Below, piece after piece: positions 47,250-58,244 of a stretch of 64,000 bases of DNA. Under the pieces are notes generated by a model that was not told where the DNA came from, did not search any database, and saw nothing but the letters and a program-made list of their open reading frames with translations. Location: positions 61,294,377-61,358,376 of the forward strand of contig CM063501.1 of NCBI GenBank assembly GCA_032207245.1, written 5' to 3'. The translations under genes were made by a program, and so were the position numbers. Source of the DNA: Pardosa pseudoannulata (lineage: Eukaryota; Arthropoda; Arachnida; Araneae; Lycosidae). Each line of letters begins with the position of its first letter. Within the stretch, counting starts at the first letter, position 1.

Positions 47250-48020
47250 ATAAAGCCTAATATATAGGCAAGTGTCAATATTTTCAGTTAAATCTATTGG
47301 TTTGAGAGAAATCAAAATTCAAAAAGTGACATTTACCTCGGTTTCCCTACGTCTAAATATGTTTGCTTCTCATCAGACTTCTACCTCTATATACTCATTA
47401 ATAGTAATTATTACGCATAAACGGCTCTATCTTATACCTCCATTATCTACTTTCATCTATAATTTGGCTCTTCTCTCTGTTGAGTCTACCGTCACTTGCT
47501 CTAGTAGAAGAGTCTTCCAGAATATTCTAGTGCTGTATGAAAGAACAAGTAGCACAAAATGCTAATCATTTCTCGGTTCTATCAACCAACAGTTAAATCA
47601 CATACGAAGAGTTTGCGTTTCTGATCTATTTTACAACTCTCTGTGGGACAATGTATTATTTTTGCAAGGTTGGTGATTACGTACCTTATAAATCTATATG
47701 TCCTCGCAAAATTAGAAAAGCCATGCAAAAAACGCCCTAAATGGGCGAGGGAATTTAAGTATATTTCTACCTTAGAAGAAAGAAAAGTGTCTCTACCTTG
47801 TTTAAGCCACGTAATGATCACTCTTTTCACCATAGCAACTAGAATGGAATTCCGGAGACTGCCGGAAAAGTTCAGTAGCTAGTGCGCAGACAGTTTATTT
47901 GATCTTTGGAAATCTCTCATCCATTCAAACTGTTGCTAAGAAACGATATATTTGTCGTCTGTGTTTATGACGTTAATCAATCAGCTACTGTATTAAGGAA
48001 AAATATTGTCATTAAAAATG
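47250..48020. other. Intergenic DNA, unrecognised open frames on both strands
   Basis: Overlapping frames of 80-100 residues occur on both strands (47272-47565 plus, 47582-47833 minus, 47643-47882 plus). None shows a motif or composition I can assign. Confidence 0.35.
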
Positions 48021-49603
48021 TTTCGCATGGCATTTTTTTTTTCATTGTGGTTTCTAGTGTTATTCGCAGACAGACTGATTCTTTTATTACTATTTTCAGT
48101 TCCTTCAAAGAAAGGGCATACAGCACAAATCGTTTTCATCTACAGACACTGGAAAATAAGAAAGACTAAAAAGATAAAATGGCAGATAAATTTTATTTTT
48201 GTATTCTTCGATCATGGGTGAAATTGTAATGTATTTTAAACTATCTCTAAACACATGTTTTCGATATCGAATTTTAACATCTGATATGCAATCCTTCTAT
48301 GTTATCTATTGATATCCGTATTCTTTCTTCTCGATTGTTTAACAAACATATTGTTTTGTGATTCCACATAACGTTTATTTTTTAGCGGAAAAAGAGGATG
48401 CATTTCATTCTTTCAAAAAATAGTTATTACCCTTTAAAAACAATTTGTGGAAGAAAACTGAAGAATCAGTTAGCAATTCTTCTGTCTTAGAAACATATTT
48501 AAACTCCCACTACCTGTAAGATAATAAATACAGATAAATTTAAATTGAAACAGATCTATCTATTTTTAATTTGTTAAAATCATTCTACGTATTTTGTGCA
48601 AATGTTGAATGAAATAGGAAATAGAATAAGTTTATTAATATAAATATGCAGATAAAGTATTATAAAAAAAGTCCAATAGATAAACTAATGAATTGATTTT
48701 TATAAGAAATTGGTTTTCAGTTTTTAGGCTTTTATCACGAAAGTCGATCTAAGCTAATAGAGCTGCTGATTATGTTAATAAAAGCTGATCAAAAATGTCT
48801 ATGATGCGCATGGCATTTTTTTTTCATTGTGGTTTCTAGTGTTATTCGCAGACAGACTGATTCTTTTATTACTATTTTCAGTTCCTTCAAAGAAAGGGCA
48901 TACAGCACAAATCGTTTTCATCTACAGACACTGGAAAATAAGAAAGACTAAAAAGATAAAATGGCAGATAAATTTTATTTTTGTATTCTTCGATCATGGG
49001 TGAAATTGTAATGTATTTTAAACTATCTCTAAACACATGTTTTCGATATCGAATTTTAACATCTGATATGCAATCCTTCTATGTTATCTATTGATATCCG
49101 TATTCTTTCTTCTCGATTGTTTAACAAACATATTGTTTTGTGATTCCACATAACGTTTAACTTTTTAGCGGAAAAAGAGGATGCATTTCATTCTTTCAAA
49201 AAATAGTTATTACCCTTTAAAAACAATTTGTGGAAGAAAACTGAAGAATCAGTTAGCAATTCTTCTGTCTTAGAAACATATTTAAACTCCCACTACCTGT
49301 ACAGATAAATAAAATACAGATAAATTTAAATTGAAACAGATCTATCTATTTTTAATTTGTTAAAATCATTCTACGTATTTTGTGCAAATGTTGAGCTGAA
49401 ATAGGAAATAGAATAAGTTTATTAATATAAATATGCAGATAAAGTATTATAAAAAAAAGTCCAATAGATAAACTAATGAATTGATATTTATAAGAAATTG
49501 GTTTTCAGTTTTTTAGGCTTTATATCACGAAAGTCGATCTAAGCTAATCAGAGGTTATCTGCTGGATTATGTTAATAAAAGCTGATCAGCACGAGAAGTC
49601 TAT
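48020..49603 (+). repeat. Tandem duplication of about 785 bp
   Basis: Unit 1 is about 48020-48805 and unit 2 about 48806-49603 (offset 782 at TTTCTAGTGTTATTCGCAGA). Both run from CGCATGGCATTTTTTTT to GTCTATGATGCG. The units are nearly identical except for clusters of small indels, mostly bases missing from unit 1 (near 48520, 48608, 48758 and 48792). No coding content. Confidence 0.93.
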
Positions 49604-51630
49604 GATGCGATTGGACTTTAGATTTTATAGCAGAATCGTTGTAAAATTTCAGAGAGTTTCATTAATTGTTGGTTTAAGAAAAAAAATTGATTAAAAATGA
49701 TTTTATTAAAAATTTAAAATTAAGGTTTAGAAGTGAAATGAAGAGGGAAAAAATAAAATAGTTTTAATCAAAGATAAATAAAAAGTAAAATGGTTTATAA
49801 ACATACAAGACTTACAGTACGGTACACGTTAAGTATTGGTAACCTTGGACACTAGTTGTTTTTAATTGTACTATGGTATTTTATAAACAAATTTTAATTG
49901 TTTCGTATTACTTAATCATTTTTGTATAAAATACTATTAAATACATAAAACAATATTATCATAGCATATTAAAATTTTAATATATTTAAAATATTTTTCA
50001 AGAAATCCAGCAAAAATATACCATTTATGCTCATCTATGAGTCGAAAAGAAGTTTTGAAATAGAAAAAAGAAATGTCAGATTTGTTGGAGAACTTTGATT
50101 TCCGATCAAAACGTCAGTCATCTTCAGGCGGATAATTTTTTATTGATTCCTTCCTATGAACTTCAACTACTGAAAAAAATTTTTCATCGCAGAAAAAAAG
50201 GAAATTTTTGAAGATAATGTAAATTCTTATACATCTTACACATACAAAAGAAAAAAAAATTCTTTTTTGCGAGTTAGAGTGTAAACAAAAAGAGAAATAC
50301 GTTAAAATATTTATTGTTATTTAACTGAAAATTACGATAATTAACTGTTATTACACGGATATTTTTAAGAATTTAAATAAATAATCCACAAGAATTAGCC
50401 CTGCTTAATATAAAATAAAGAATGAATAAGCGAATTTAATTTAGTAATTGAAGGTGACAGTACAGAATTATGTTAATTTTTCTCTCTTAATAAAACTTAG
50501 ATAAAGTGAAAATAAGATAAAAGTACTCAAGACAAAAATAAAATTAAAAATAGTACTTTATTTTCCATCGTAGTTAAAAGAAACACCAGTAGAAAATAAA
50601 TTGCATTATTTATTAGGTATGACAGATAATGTGCAACATTTGGCAATTAAAATTACATTACAATTATATATATTTTCAGTTGATACTTATGCAGTTTTGG
50701 TTGAATGGCAACAATATATAATTAGTTCTGATATCGATTAAAGAGCCTAATGAATTTTCGATACGTTAATGAGTAAGAGGAAAAGCAATGCTAATGAAAT
50801 TAATAACAAAAATATATCAAAGGAAATTTAAAAAAGAGAGCGATCTATTAAAGATTTTAAATATGCTGTTAAATCGTTTTTCGATTGTTTTTTGATCCAA
50901 CATTAAGCAAGCAATTAGCTTGTGTTATTTGATTTATTGGAAGATTAGGTGCATTTATGAGAAGCAGTAAAGTTTCTCGGGTGAAAATACCAAAAAATAT
51001 CATGATGTATTAGCCACCTCGGGCCATCCTTCGGTTTGGGTGTACATAATTAGTGATGTCACATGGTCTTTTCAAATTGAATTTTGGCTGTTTTAATTCA
51101 AGAAAACTTAATGACGTATAAATAAAGTACTATACTTGATAATTTTTGGCTATTTGCTCATGTATTCTGCCAATGGAAAAGTAACAGTGCTTTGTTATAA
51201 TCACATGCAATTCCCATGATGCTTTTCATAAAACCAAACTAAAAGTGCAACCAAATCAAAGACGAGTTAAATCAGCAAGTTGAATTCTGTGCTGCTTTTT
51301 AATGAATTTCATACAAAAAATCTACAAAACTATTTTTTAAAAGCTTTTGCGGGTTACGTGCGGCCCCTTCGTTGGAAACCTCTGTTATAAACCACATTTC
51401 TGATAATTTTAAAGTAAAAATAAAGTTTAAATGTTAATTAGAACTTGAGTTAGTTAGCGATAATAAATGTATATGCAAAATCATTTTTGAAAATGTGGTA
51501 TTTTTTTACTTTTAGAACTCAAATAAATTTATTTTATGAATATATTAGTCTCAAAAATGCCTTGAAAATCTGTGAAATTGTAATAATATTACGTTAAGTT
51601 ATAGAAAGAGGATATCGGACCACATTTACA
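49604..51630. other. Intergenic DNA; possible hAT terminus near 51385
   Basis: AT-rich with no gene. On the minus strand CAGAGGTTTCCAACGAAGGG (around 51366-51385) looks like a hAT terminus, and the sequence just inside is GC-richer. No partner terminus or 8-bp duplication was found. Confidence 0.35.
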
Positions 51631-51637
51631 TTGTAAT

Positions 51638-51816
51638 GTTCCAAACGATGGCGGAAGGGTAGGTCGCTGCTCTTCAGTACCGGAGTCCTCGGGTTTGAAT
51701 TCCGCTGCTTGCATGGATGTTCGCAGCCATTCTGAATTGGTTTTAAGCAGTAGATACCGGTCTCATTAGCCATCGTGTAGCAAAACAGTAGATTCTAGGG
51801 TTCCAAAACAAAGCAA
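51638..51816 (+). repeat. tRNA-derived SINE copy, family 1, with 10-bp target duplication
   Basis: A 179-bp unit is bounded by ACATTGTAAT at 51628-51637 and 51817-51826. It has an A-box-like GATGGCGGAAGGG, a B-box-like GGGTTTGAATTCCGC and the common body (CATGGATGTTCGCAGCCATT, TAAGCAGTAGATACCGGTCT). It ends in an A/C-rich tail CCAAAACAAAGCAAAC. Confidence 0.85.
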
Positions 51817-52205
51817 ACATTGTAATATAGCAGTTTAAAACTCTGAGGTATTTATTAAAACTCTGTCATTCCTCGAATGCAATGCTACAACAAATGCACA
51901 GTAAAAAGGAAAAATAAACCACTGCAAACGTTATCTGCATATTTTGTGTTATGTTTTGTTCTGAGTAATAAATATTGATTTGCAGAAATAGAAGAAAATT
52001 AAAAAAAAAAAAGTTGAATGGTTTCAAAATACAATCGAACCTCAACTGCCACTTATTAATCAATACCAATTGCGAGCAATATTACCAGTAATCCATAAAA
52101 AAAGTTTATGAAAAAATAATGTACACAGCTAGAAAATAACGCAATTTTTTTATATGTAGGGAACTGGTCACCTTTGTCTTTAATGTCAGGTTGTATCTAA
52201 CGTAG

Positions 52206-52250
52206 ACTTGACAAAATAAATAAATAAATAAATAAATAAAAAAAAAATCG
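52206..52250. repeat. (AAAT)n simple repeat
   Basis: Six or more AAAT units followed by poly-A. Confidence 0.9.
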
Positions 52251-52344
52251 TCCACAAAGTTTAAAAAAATTAGCCTCCTTCCTTAACTAGAACAGTCTCG
52301 ACTTATGTTAATGTGTGTAAGAGCAAGAGTACATAATTTATTCT

Positions 52345-52890
52345 CTAAAAACAACACAAAGGCTCACTGATGTTGATATCAAATGACTGAGGACTCCATG
52401 CATTTTCTTTATCATCATACTCATCAAAGCATGAGTTGTGTGAGTAAGGCGTTGTTATCTTGGAATCCGTGTTCAGGAGCACGTGTCTTATTGCGGAATA
52501 CTTGTTCAGGACATGATCATGGAAACAGTCTGAAGAACATACTGAAAATGATTTGCTAGAATACTGCGATAGTGTTCGCGTATGATCTTCCCCCTCAGGA
52601 CTACGAGCGGCCCCAAGCAAAGCTAAAATACCTCTCCTAATGAATCGCAAACCATTCTTCCATGTTTGAAGGTAGGAACCGACAATCAACATAAAAAACA
52701 TCTTCTGGCATTTGCCACGTACAGTGATATGACATAATGTTAATGACATTTCATGAGATCTATTCTCATTATTGCTGTGTCCAGTTTTAGTTGTTTCGTC
52801 ACCAGTTATTTCTTCATAGTAATACAAGGCGACACTAACAGCTCTATAATGACCACTCTGCCAGGAATGTCGTAGAAAGCACTCTCATTG
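52345..52890 (-). CDS. Unrecognised protein, open frame of about 160-180 residues
   Basis: The open frame runs on the minus strand from an upstream stop near 52888 to the stop at 52345. There is no ATG at its 5' end; the first in-frame Met is at the NRSHEMSLTLCH segment, giving about 130 residues, and the frame may instead be a terminal exon. Seen: a hydrophobic segment (KMFFMLIVGSYLQTWKNGLR), a Ser-rich stretch with SVCSSDCFHDHVLNKYSAIR, and an acidic tail ending NISEPLCCF. Codon usage and low repeat content suggest real coding sequence, unlike neighbouring ORFs. A second frame just upstream (YNESAFYDIPGRVVII) also looks protein-like, so a frameshift is possible. I recognise no family. The CG-rich segment at 53.9-54.1 kb might hold its promoter. 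Confidence 0.4.
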
Positions 52891-52899
52891 TATACTAAT

Positions 52900-53900
52900 T
52901 TAGCTGGAAACGAGGTTTCGGAAATAAGTGATGATCCTGGAAGTTATATGGAGAAATAAAATTGAAGCATTGCATATTTGGACAACTATCCTCTTCAATA
53001 CTTTTCAATAACAGTTGCTGAACAATCGCTTGGCTGATATATCCTATACTGAAGTTTTTAAAGATCACATTCAGTTACACCATTTGTCGCCTGTATTTTA
53101 CAATATTTGTAAAAATGAATTCAATCCTTTAAAACTCTAACAGATCAATAGTATTATGGGAATATTAAGAAGAGTAATTTTTAACTGCTTTTTAATAATC
53201 AATGTTAGAGGCGGAACATTTTTTTCATAATCATGGTGGAATATTACCCGTAAATTTAATCTAAAAACTATGATTTGTAGTTTATTTTCAACTAAAATTT
53301 ACTTTTATTAATTTCTTTTTGTGAAAAAACAACGTTTGTAAATTCTACAACCTATAAAGCTTAGTAACGAATTCTGTACACACTGAATTTTATATATTTG
53401 TTCTTCTTGTATGAAAAAGAGATGTTTTTGAAATGAAGAAACAATTACGTTAACGTATTATTTGTAGGTTTATGTTTAAAACTATTTGGCAGGAAACCAA
53501 ATAACACATTTTTTAATTGTTTTCACGGAATTTCTTTTAAATTTTTTTCTTTGGGAATAAATTGCATTCTTTAAGTTAAATAATTAACTGTCAAGCTTTA
53601 TAATCCTAAAATGCCCAAGACCTTTGGTACTACAAAACCTTATTCGATAAATTTGAATTTTTTTATGAATATCAACTAAAAATCGAGTTTTCTCTTCGGA
53701 ATGTAACATAATGTTATAGAGACTTATTATAGAATTCTAATCTTTGATTCTATATTGAAATTCGGAGAAAAGCGAATATACATTTTTTTTTTATAATATG
53801 AAGGATCGATAAATGTATAAAGGAAATTTACATAAATTATAACAAATCCTATACTCGTCTCCTATTGATGCAAATCATGTTTCATTAGTGGAGGGAAAAC
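52900..53900. other. Intergenic AT-rich DNA
   Basis: No ORF, element terminus or structured repeat recognised. Confidence 0.5.
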
Positions 53901-53924
53901 GCAAAGAAATCTATCGATTTTATC

Positions 53925-54073
53925 CGTCCTCTGCGCATGGGCGGCCCATTACGTCAGCCCCAGCGTGGGAGGGTTAAGCCACTGCATCGGGCGCTGAATC
54001 CCATTTGGGTCCACTAAGGCATCTACTATCGAATAACGGACAACAAATTCCGGAGAAACTCTGCACGGTCGAG
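53925..54073 (+). promoter_or_regulatory. Candidate CG-rich promoter and noncoding first exon ending in a splice donor
   Basis: A 150-base island of unusually high G+C and CpG in AT-rich DNA (GCGCATGGGCGGCCCATTAC, then GTCAGCCCCAGCG). It includes TTACGTCA, a CREB/ATF-type site, and GGGCGG. It ends in CGGTCGAG followed at 54074 by the strong donor GTAAGTT. This combination is typical of a promoter with an untranslated first exon. No downstream coding exon is visible in the remaining 10 kb, so the gene would continue outside the window or be noncoding. An unknown repeat is the alternative. Confidence 0.35.
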
Positions 54074-54079
54074 GTAAGT

Positions 54080-55225
54080 TGATATAATGTCAAAGCAATC
54101 TCCATTCGAATGTCAGCAACTTCGGCTAGAAAACGGGAAAAATAATGGAAAACGGACCGGGGTTTTCAGAATGTCTAAAATCGAAGTTCTATTTTTAGCT
54201 TATAACGAATCCGGGGATCAGGGAAAATGTCATAAATAAATACCTTATAAAAATGACGCCGGAAAGTCTACAGTTATATATGTATTCAATACTTTTGTCT
54301 ACGTATGTGTCACAGAGTTTGAAATTCAAGCACTATAAAAATGACACGGCTATATATGTATATATATTCACAGAAAAATATTAAGAAAACTTTTTCTGTC
54401 ATCTGTTGTTTGTTGTTATAGTTATACTAGCATAAGCTAAATTCAAATGTAGTTTAAAGTCATCAGCTCATAAATTTATAGAGAGCTATCATATGTTAGT
54501 TATTTTAGTATAGAAACGCTTAAGAGTTTTTCCATATCGTATTTTTGCTGAGAGGAATTTTAAATTTATAAAAGGGAAGGTAGTTTTTGGTTATCAGTTA
54601 CCTATTTTATGGTAACGTATTTAAAGTTTATAAAATCGTTTTACGAAATGAAGACAATTCTTTCCTAGCTTATGGTTTCGTGAGAAGTATTAAAAACAGT
54701 AACTGAAAAAATGTCAGTCTAAAAGAATATGTTTCCCTTGAATAAAATACAATTTCACGATAAACCGGACAATTTCGTGGTTTCAAATTTTAGCAAATCT
54801 GTAGCAACCACTAATAAATAGTAAAATTTAAGTTTTCGAATCAATGTTGAAAGAAAACCTGGAAAATGACATCTCACCATTGACAGTTACTTAAAAACAC
54901 TTATTAGAATAGATGTACTGGATATATTGATTAGAATTTGTTGATGGCAGAGGAGAGGTAATTTTAATAGAAAAAGTCTAAAAGAATATGCCTCGCTTTA
55001 ATAAAATACGACTTATTGCTAAGCCGAAAAACTCCGTTATTTAAATGTTGAATAAATATGCATTTAACCCCAAATAATTAAAAAGTTACGTTTTCTGTTC
55101 ATGTTGAAATGGAACTTGTAAAATAATGACACCTTATCACGAACGGTTACCTGAAAACATCTGTTAGACTAGCAGTACTTATATTGATTGGATTTAGTTG
55201 ATAAAAACACACGCGCAAACTCATA
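54080..55225. other. Non-coding DNA downstream of the candidate first exon
   Basis: Two loosely related blocks (near 54710-54930 and 54975-55200) share an order of motifs: GTCTAAAAGAATATG, AATAAAATAC, a GTTGAAA...GGAA-CTTG segment, then GACAxC...CACxAxxGxxAGTTACxTxAAAACA. This suggests an old duplication of about 265 bp. No coding sequence is seen. Confidence 0.45.
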
Positions 55226-55234
55226 TATTTATAC

Positions 55235-55738
55235 CAGAAGTGGCTAACCTGTCGCTCGCGAGCCACATCTCTTTGAAGAATTATTTGTGGCTCTCGATAA
55301 ATGTACCCGATTTCTCTTTTCATTTTTGTGTTATTATATTTTAAAAAAACTATTGCAACTGATTTAGTTTCGGCAATGCTGGGTAAAATAATCGGTCATA
55401 TTGGGCTTTTAAGAGATGATTCTCAAATTCCACAATTCGTACCGATTCACTGCATAATTCACCGAGAACATCTCGTTACAAAATGTTTAAAATATCCTGA
55501 TGTTATGAAAACAGTGTAACACATTGTAAACTACATTCGTACCAAAGCAAAAAATCATCGACAATTCAAAAATTTCATTGAAAAATTAAAGGACGAAGAA
55601 CTTCCAAATGATATTCAATAAATATAATTTCTGTAAAATTTTTTTGCATATCTTTTAAATACGTATTTAATTGTGACTCGCGTAAAATTTCAAATTTTGA
55701 AAAATGGCTCGGACTATCAATGAGCTTGGCCACCCCTG
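55235..55738 (+). mobile_element. hAT deletion derivative with 8-bp target duplication
   Basis: A 504-bp element is flanked by ATTTATAC (55227-55234) and ATCTATAC (55739-55746), a 7/8 match. The termini are CAGAAGTGGCTAACC on the left and, read inward, CAGGGGTGGCCAAGC on the right, both continuing to a GAGCC-containing segment. It carries a small piece of transposase in the middle. Confidence 0.85.
55360..55620 (+). pseudogene. hAT transposase fragment (ZBED5/GTF2IRD2-like)
   Basis: Reads FVPIHCIIHREHLVTKCLKY then, after one in-frame stop at about 55517, HIVNYIRTKAKNHRQFKNFI. The HCxxHRxxLxxK motif followed by IVNxIRxxxxxxRxF is a hallmark of the transposase of this hAT group, domesticated in ZBED5-like genes. 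Only about 85 residues remain inside the deletion-derivative element. Confidence 0.75.
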
Positions 55739-55904
55739 ATCTATACAAAGATTCATATATTAATACAAAGAGAGATGTTTTTGAAACAAAGAAAATATAT
55801 GTAGACATAATATATGTAGATTTATAATTAAAATTATTTAGCAGGATTATTTGTCAGGATAAAACTTTTTTTGAGGAAATTTACACAAGTTATAACAAAT
55901 CCCC

Positions 55905-56362
55905 TGTTGGGGTAGCGCTTCGAGTCCTTTGACAGAGGTCAGAAGTTCAATCTTTGGGGTGGGTAAGGTTGACTCAGCCTTTCATCCTTTCAGTGGGTAG
56001 ACAAATTAAGAACCAAGCATACTTGGGAACTAAACACTAGGGTTCCAAGTAAGGTTGACCACCTAACCGGGACATATGCTTTGAACCCAGGGCACTTGGT
56101 CGTGAAAACGAGATTGGTACCGTAGGCCATGGCTTCACATGTGCTGTATCGATCCTCGGGTTGGGCAAGGTTGATCATCCCTTCAGTGGGTACACAAATT
56201 GAGGACCAAGCATTATTGGGAACTAAACATTGGGGATTCCGTGTAAGGTTGACCACCTAACCGGGATAAATGCTTCGTACCCTAAGGCCTTTGGTCTCAA
56301 AAACAGAGATTAGTACCGTAGGCCATGGCCTCACTTGTGCTGCAGCGCCGGGGAGTTTATAA
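55905..56362 (+). repeat. Two tandem copies of SINE family 2
   Basis: Two successive units share GGGCAAGGTTGA or GGGTAAGGTTGA, CCTTTCAGTGGGTA, GGGAACTAAACA, AAGGTTGACCACCTAACCGG, GAGATTxGTACCGTAGGCCA and a TGTGCTG end. The second starts near 56140. The B-box of the first is degraded, and in the second only TCGATCCTCGGG remains. The sequence matches the copy at 8394-8670. Confidence 0.8.
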
Positions 56363-56427
56363 GAAATTTCATATTTGTCTCTTGTTGCTGCAAATCATAT
56401 TACGTAAGTAGAGAAAAATATCTTTAA

Positions 56428-56933
56428 CCCATTAATGCCCAAGTTATTTCTGCAGAGTATATATTGATGAATATCTTAAAAGTAAGTAATAGATTTACTA
56501 GAGTAAAACCAATATAGAATAAAAACAACTTTGAATATGACAATCCGTTCTCTTTAGTCATCAGCTGTCATTTTAAACATTACGGAATGGCCTTTTATAA
56601 AAGCAGAAAAACTGCCTGATAAGTTATTTATTTGGTATAACATGTAATCTGTATACTGTATAATGAAACTTTATAACAGACGAAGCTATTTGTCACAACG
56701 TTAATCGATGTACTAGACAGTAAAGTGAATTTATGTGCAAGGTTCGAAAAATATTAAAATGTCGTTCCAAATAACAAAACTATAAATAAAAATAGATACC
56801 ACAAAATTTGGTAGATTCTTTATTAGGTAGCCATCTACCTTCACTGGAAAGAAAAACTAGTTCTTTTAAAGCATGAAAACTTTATAAACAATATTTTAGC
56901 AGTTCCTAATAAGGGACGGTAGGAATTAATGGG
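56428..56933. mobile_element. piggyBac-like nonautonomous element (TTAA/TTAG)
   Basis: Starts right after TTAA (56424-56427) and ends right before TTAG (56934-56937). The inverted termini are CCCATTAATGCCCAAG on the left and CCCATTAATTCCTACC on the right, read inward. It is 506 bp. The interior resembles the outer parts of the longer element starting at 57184 (for example TATTTGGTATAACATGTAA here and TATTTGGTATTACATGTAAA there), so this is probably an internal deletion derivative of that family. Confidence 0.7.
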
Positions 56934-57378
56934 TTAGTAACTACCCGATTTAATGGGTTCATAACTAACTGTATTCTTGTTCTCCGATATTGGAGTTTTT
57001 GCTTAATAAAAAATTTGAAAGAATTTCTTTTTATTCATGTAGAAACTATCACTGATCCTCTCTCTCTCTATATATATATATGTATACACATAACATTAAT
57101 ATATATCTTCATAACATTAATATCATTTGTATTTTCCACTAATAACTCAGCTATCACATAGTTTATATATCTCCTTAATATATCCCTTGAATGCCTGAGT
57201 CATTTCTGCTCATTACACATCGATGCATATCTTAAATCTAAGTTATTATAAAATGTACATAATAAAATAAACATGAAGTTTAAATAACTTTGAATACTAC
57301 AGCATGTCACGCTAGTAATCAGCTATTGTTTGAACATTAGATTTACGGATTTTGATCACATACCTATTTTTACTGAAG

Positions 57379-57944
57379 TGAGCCAATTTGACTCATACAA
57401 GAAAATTGAAGTTTTTTGCAGAGAAAATAGTTCCTTATTAATTTAAATAAAATGTTTATTATAAAAAAATTCATAGAAAACATTTTTCACATATAAAATC
57501 TGTTTTTGAAACACATTTCTATTACATTTAGAACAATGGTTTTTACATCTGTTTCTTTTGCATGATTGTTGAACTTGACAATTCTTCCGTGCGTCAGTAG
57601 CATGAATTTCTCTCATTGGAATGAAAGTGTTCTCGACTTCTTCTCTATATTTACTTCTTAGCTCTTCAGCCAATTGGAAAATAAAATCTTTACTGATAGG
57701 ACCAATAAATTTCATGTTATGTGATTAACTGTTAAACCATTCTATGAGTCAAATTGGCTCACAACCGTGAAAATAGGTATACCACATTTGATAATGCGAA
57801 ATGAAGGGGTCTGTGGGGAAGAGGAATGAAAGTTTACATATATTTTATTACTTAACTAAAAACCAACGTATGTTTTTGAAAAGTGATATTAAAGTTTTAT
57901 ATATATATATAGTGATCAAATTTTTAATGAGTCAAATTGGCTCG
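57379..57944. repeat. Three copies of a 17-base near-palindrome TGAGTCAAATTGGCTCA
   Basis: Copies lie at 57379-57395 (as its reverse complement), 57745-57761 (exact) and 57928-57944 (last base changed). They are confined to the piggyBac-family element and are separated by about 180-350 bases. Confidence 0.9.
57443..57715 (-). pseudogene. piggyBac transposase C-terminal Cys-rich fragment, 90 residues
   Basis: After IHATDARKNCQVQQSCKRNR come CKNHCSKCNRNVF and a FYEFFYNKHFI end. A C-rich KNCxxC...CxxC...C..C...FxxYHNKxF pattern is the piggyBac C-terminal zinc-binding domain (family knowledge). Here several Cys are replaced or displaced, so the finger is damaged. The DDD catalytic core is absent. 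Confidence 0.6.
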
Positions 57945-58244
57945 GTTCATAAATTTAGTGTTAAACATTGTAGGAAGCCATTTATGAAAAAGGAAAAACT
58001 TCGTGAAAAAAGTTTTATTTGGTATTACATGTAAACTGAGTACTGTAAGGTTTTAAAATCGATAAAGAAAATATTAAAAATAGATATTTAAAATAGATAA
58101 TTTCAGTCTATGTACTTACCGAATAAGTAAATTTATGCGAGCTGTTCGGAAAATTATAAAAGTGTCGATCCTAAATGAAAAATTTATAAATTATTTAAAT
58201 TACTTTAAAATTTTGTAGATTGTTTATAAGATTATATTGCCCAC

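Noticed and set aside
47272..48221. Overlapping ORFs of 71-97 residues on both strands
   Set aside because: They overlap one another in different frames and strands, part lies in the 785-bp duplication, and none has a recognisable domain.
55990..56256. 88-residue minus ORF
   Set aside because: It lies entirely in the tandem SINE family 2 copies.
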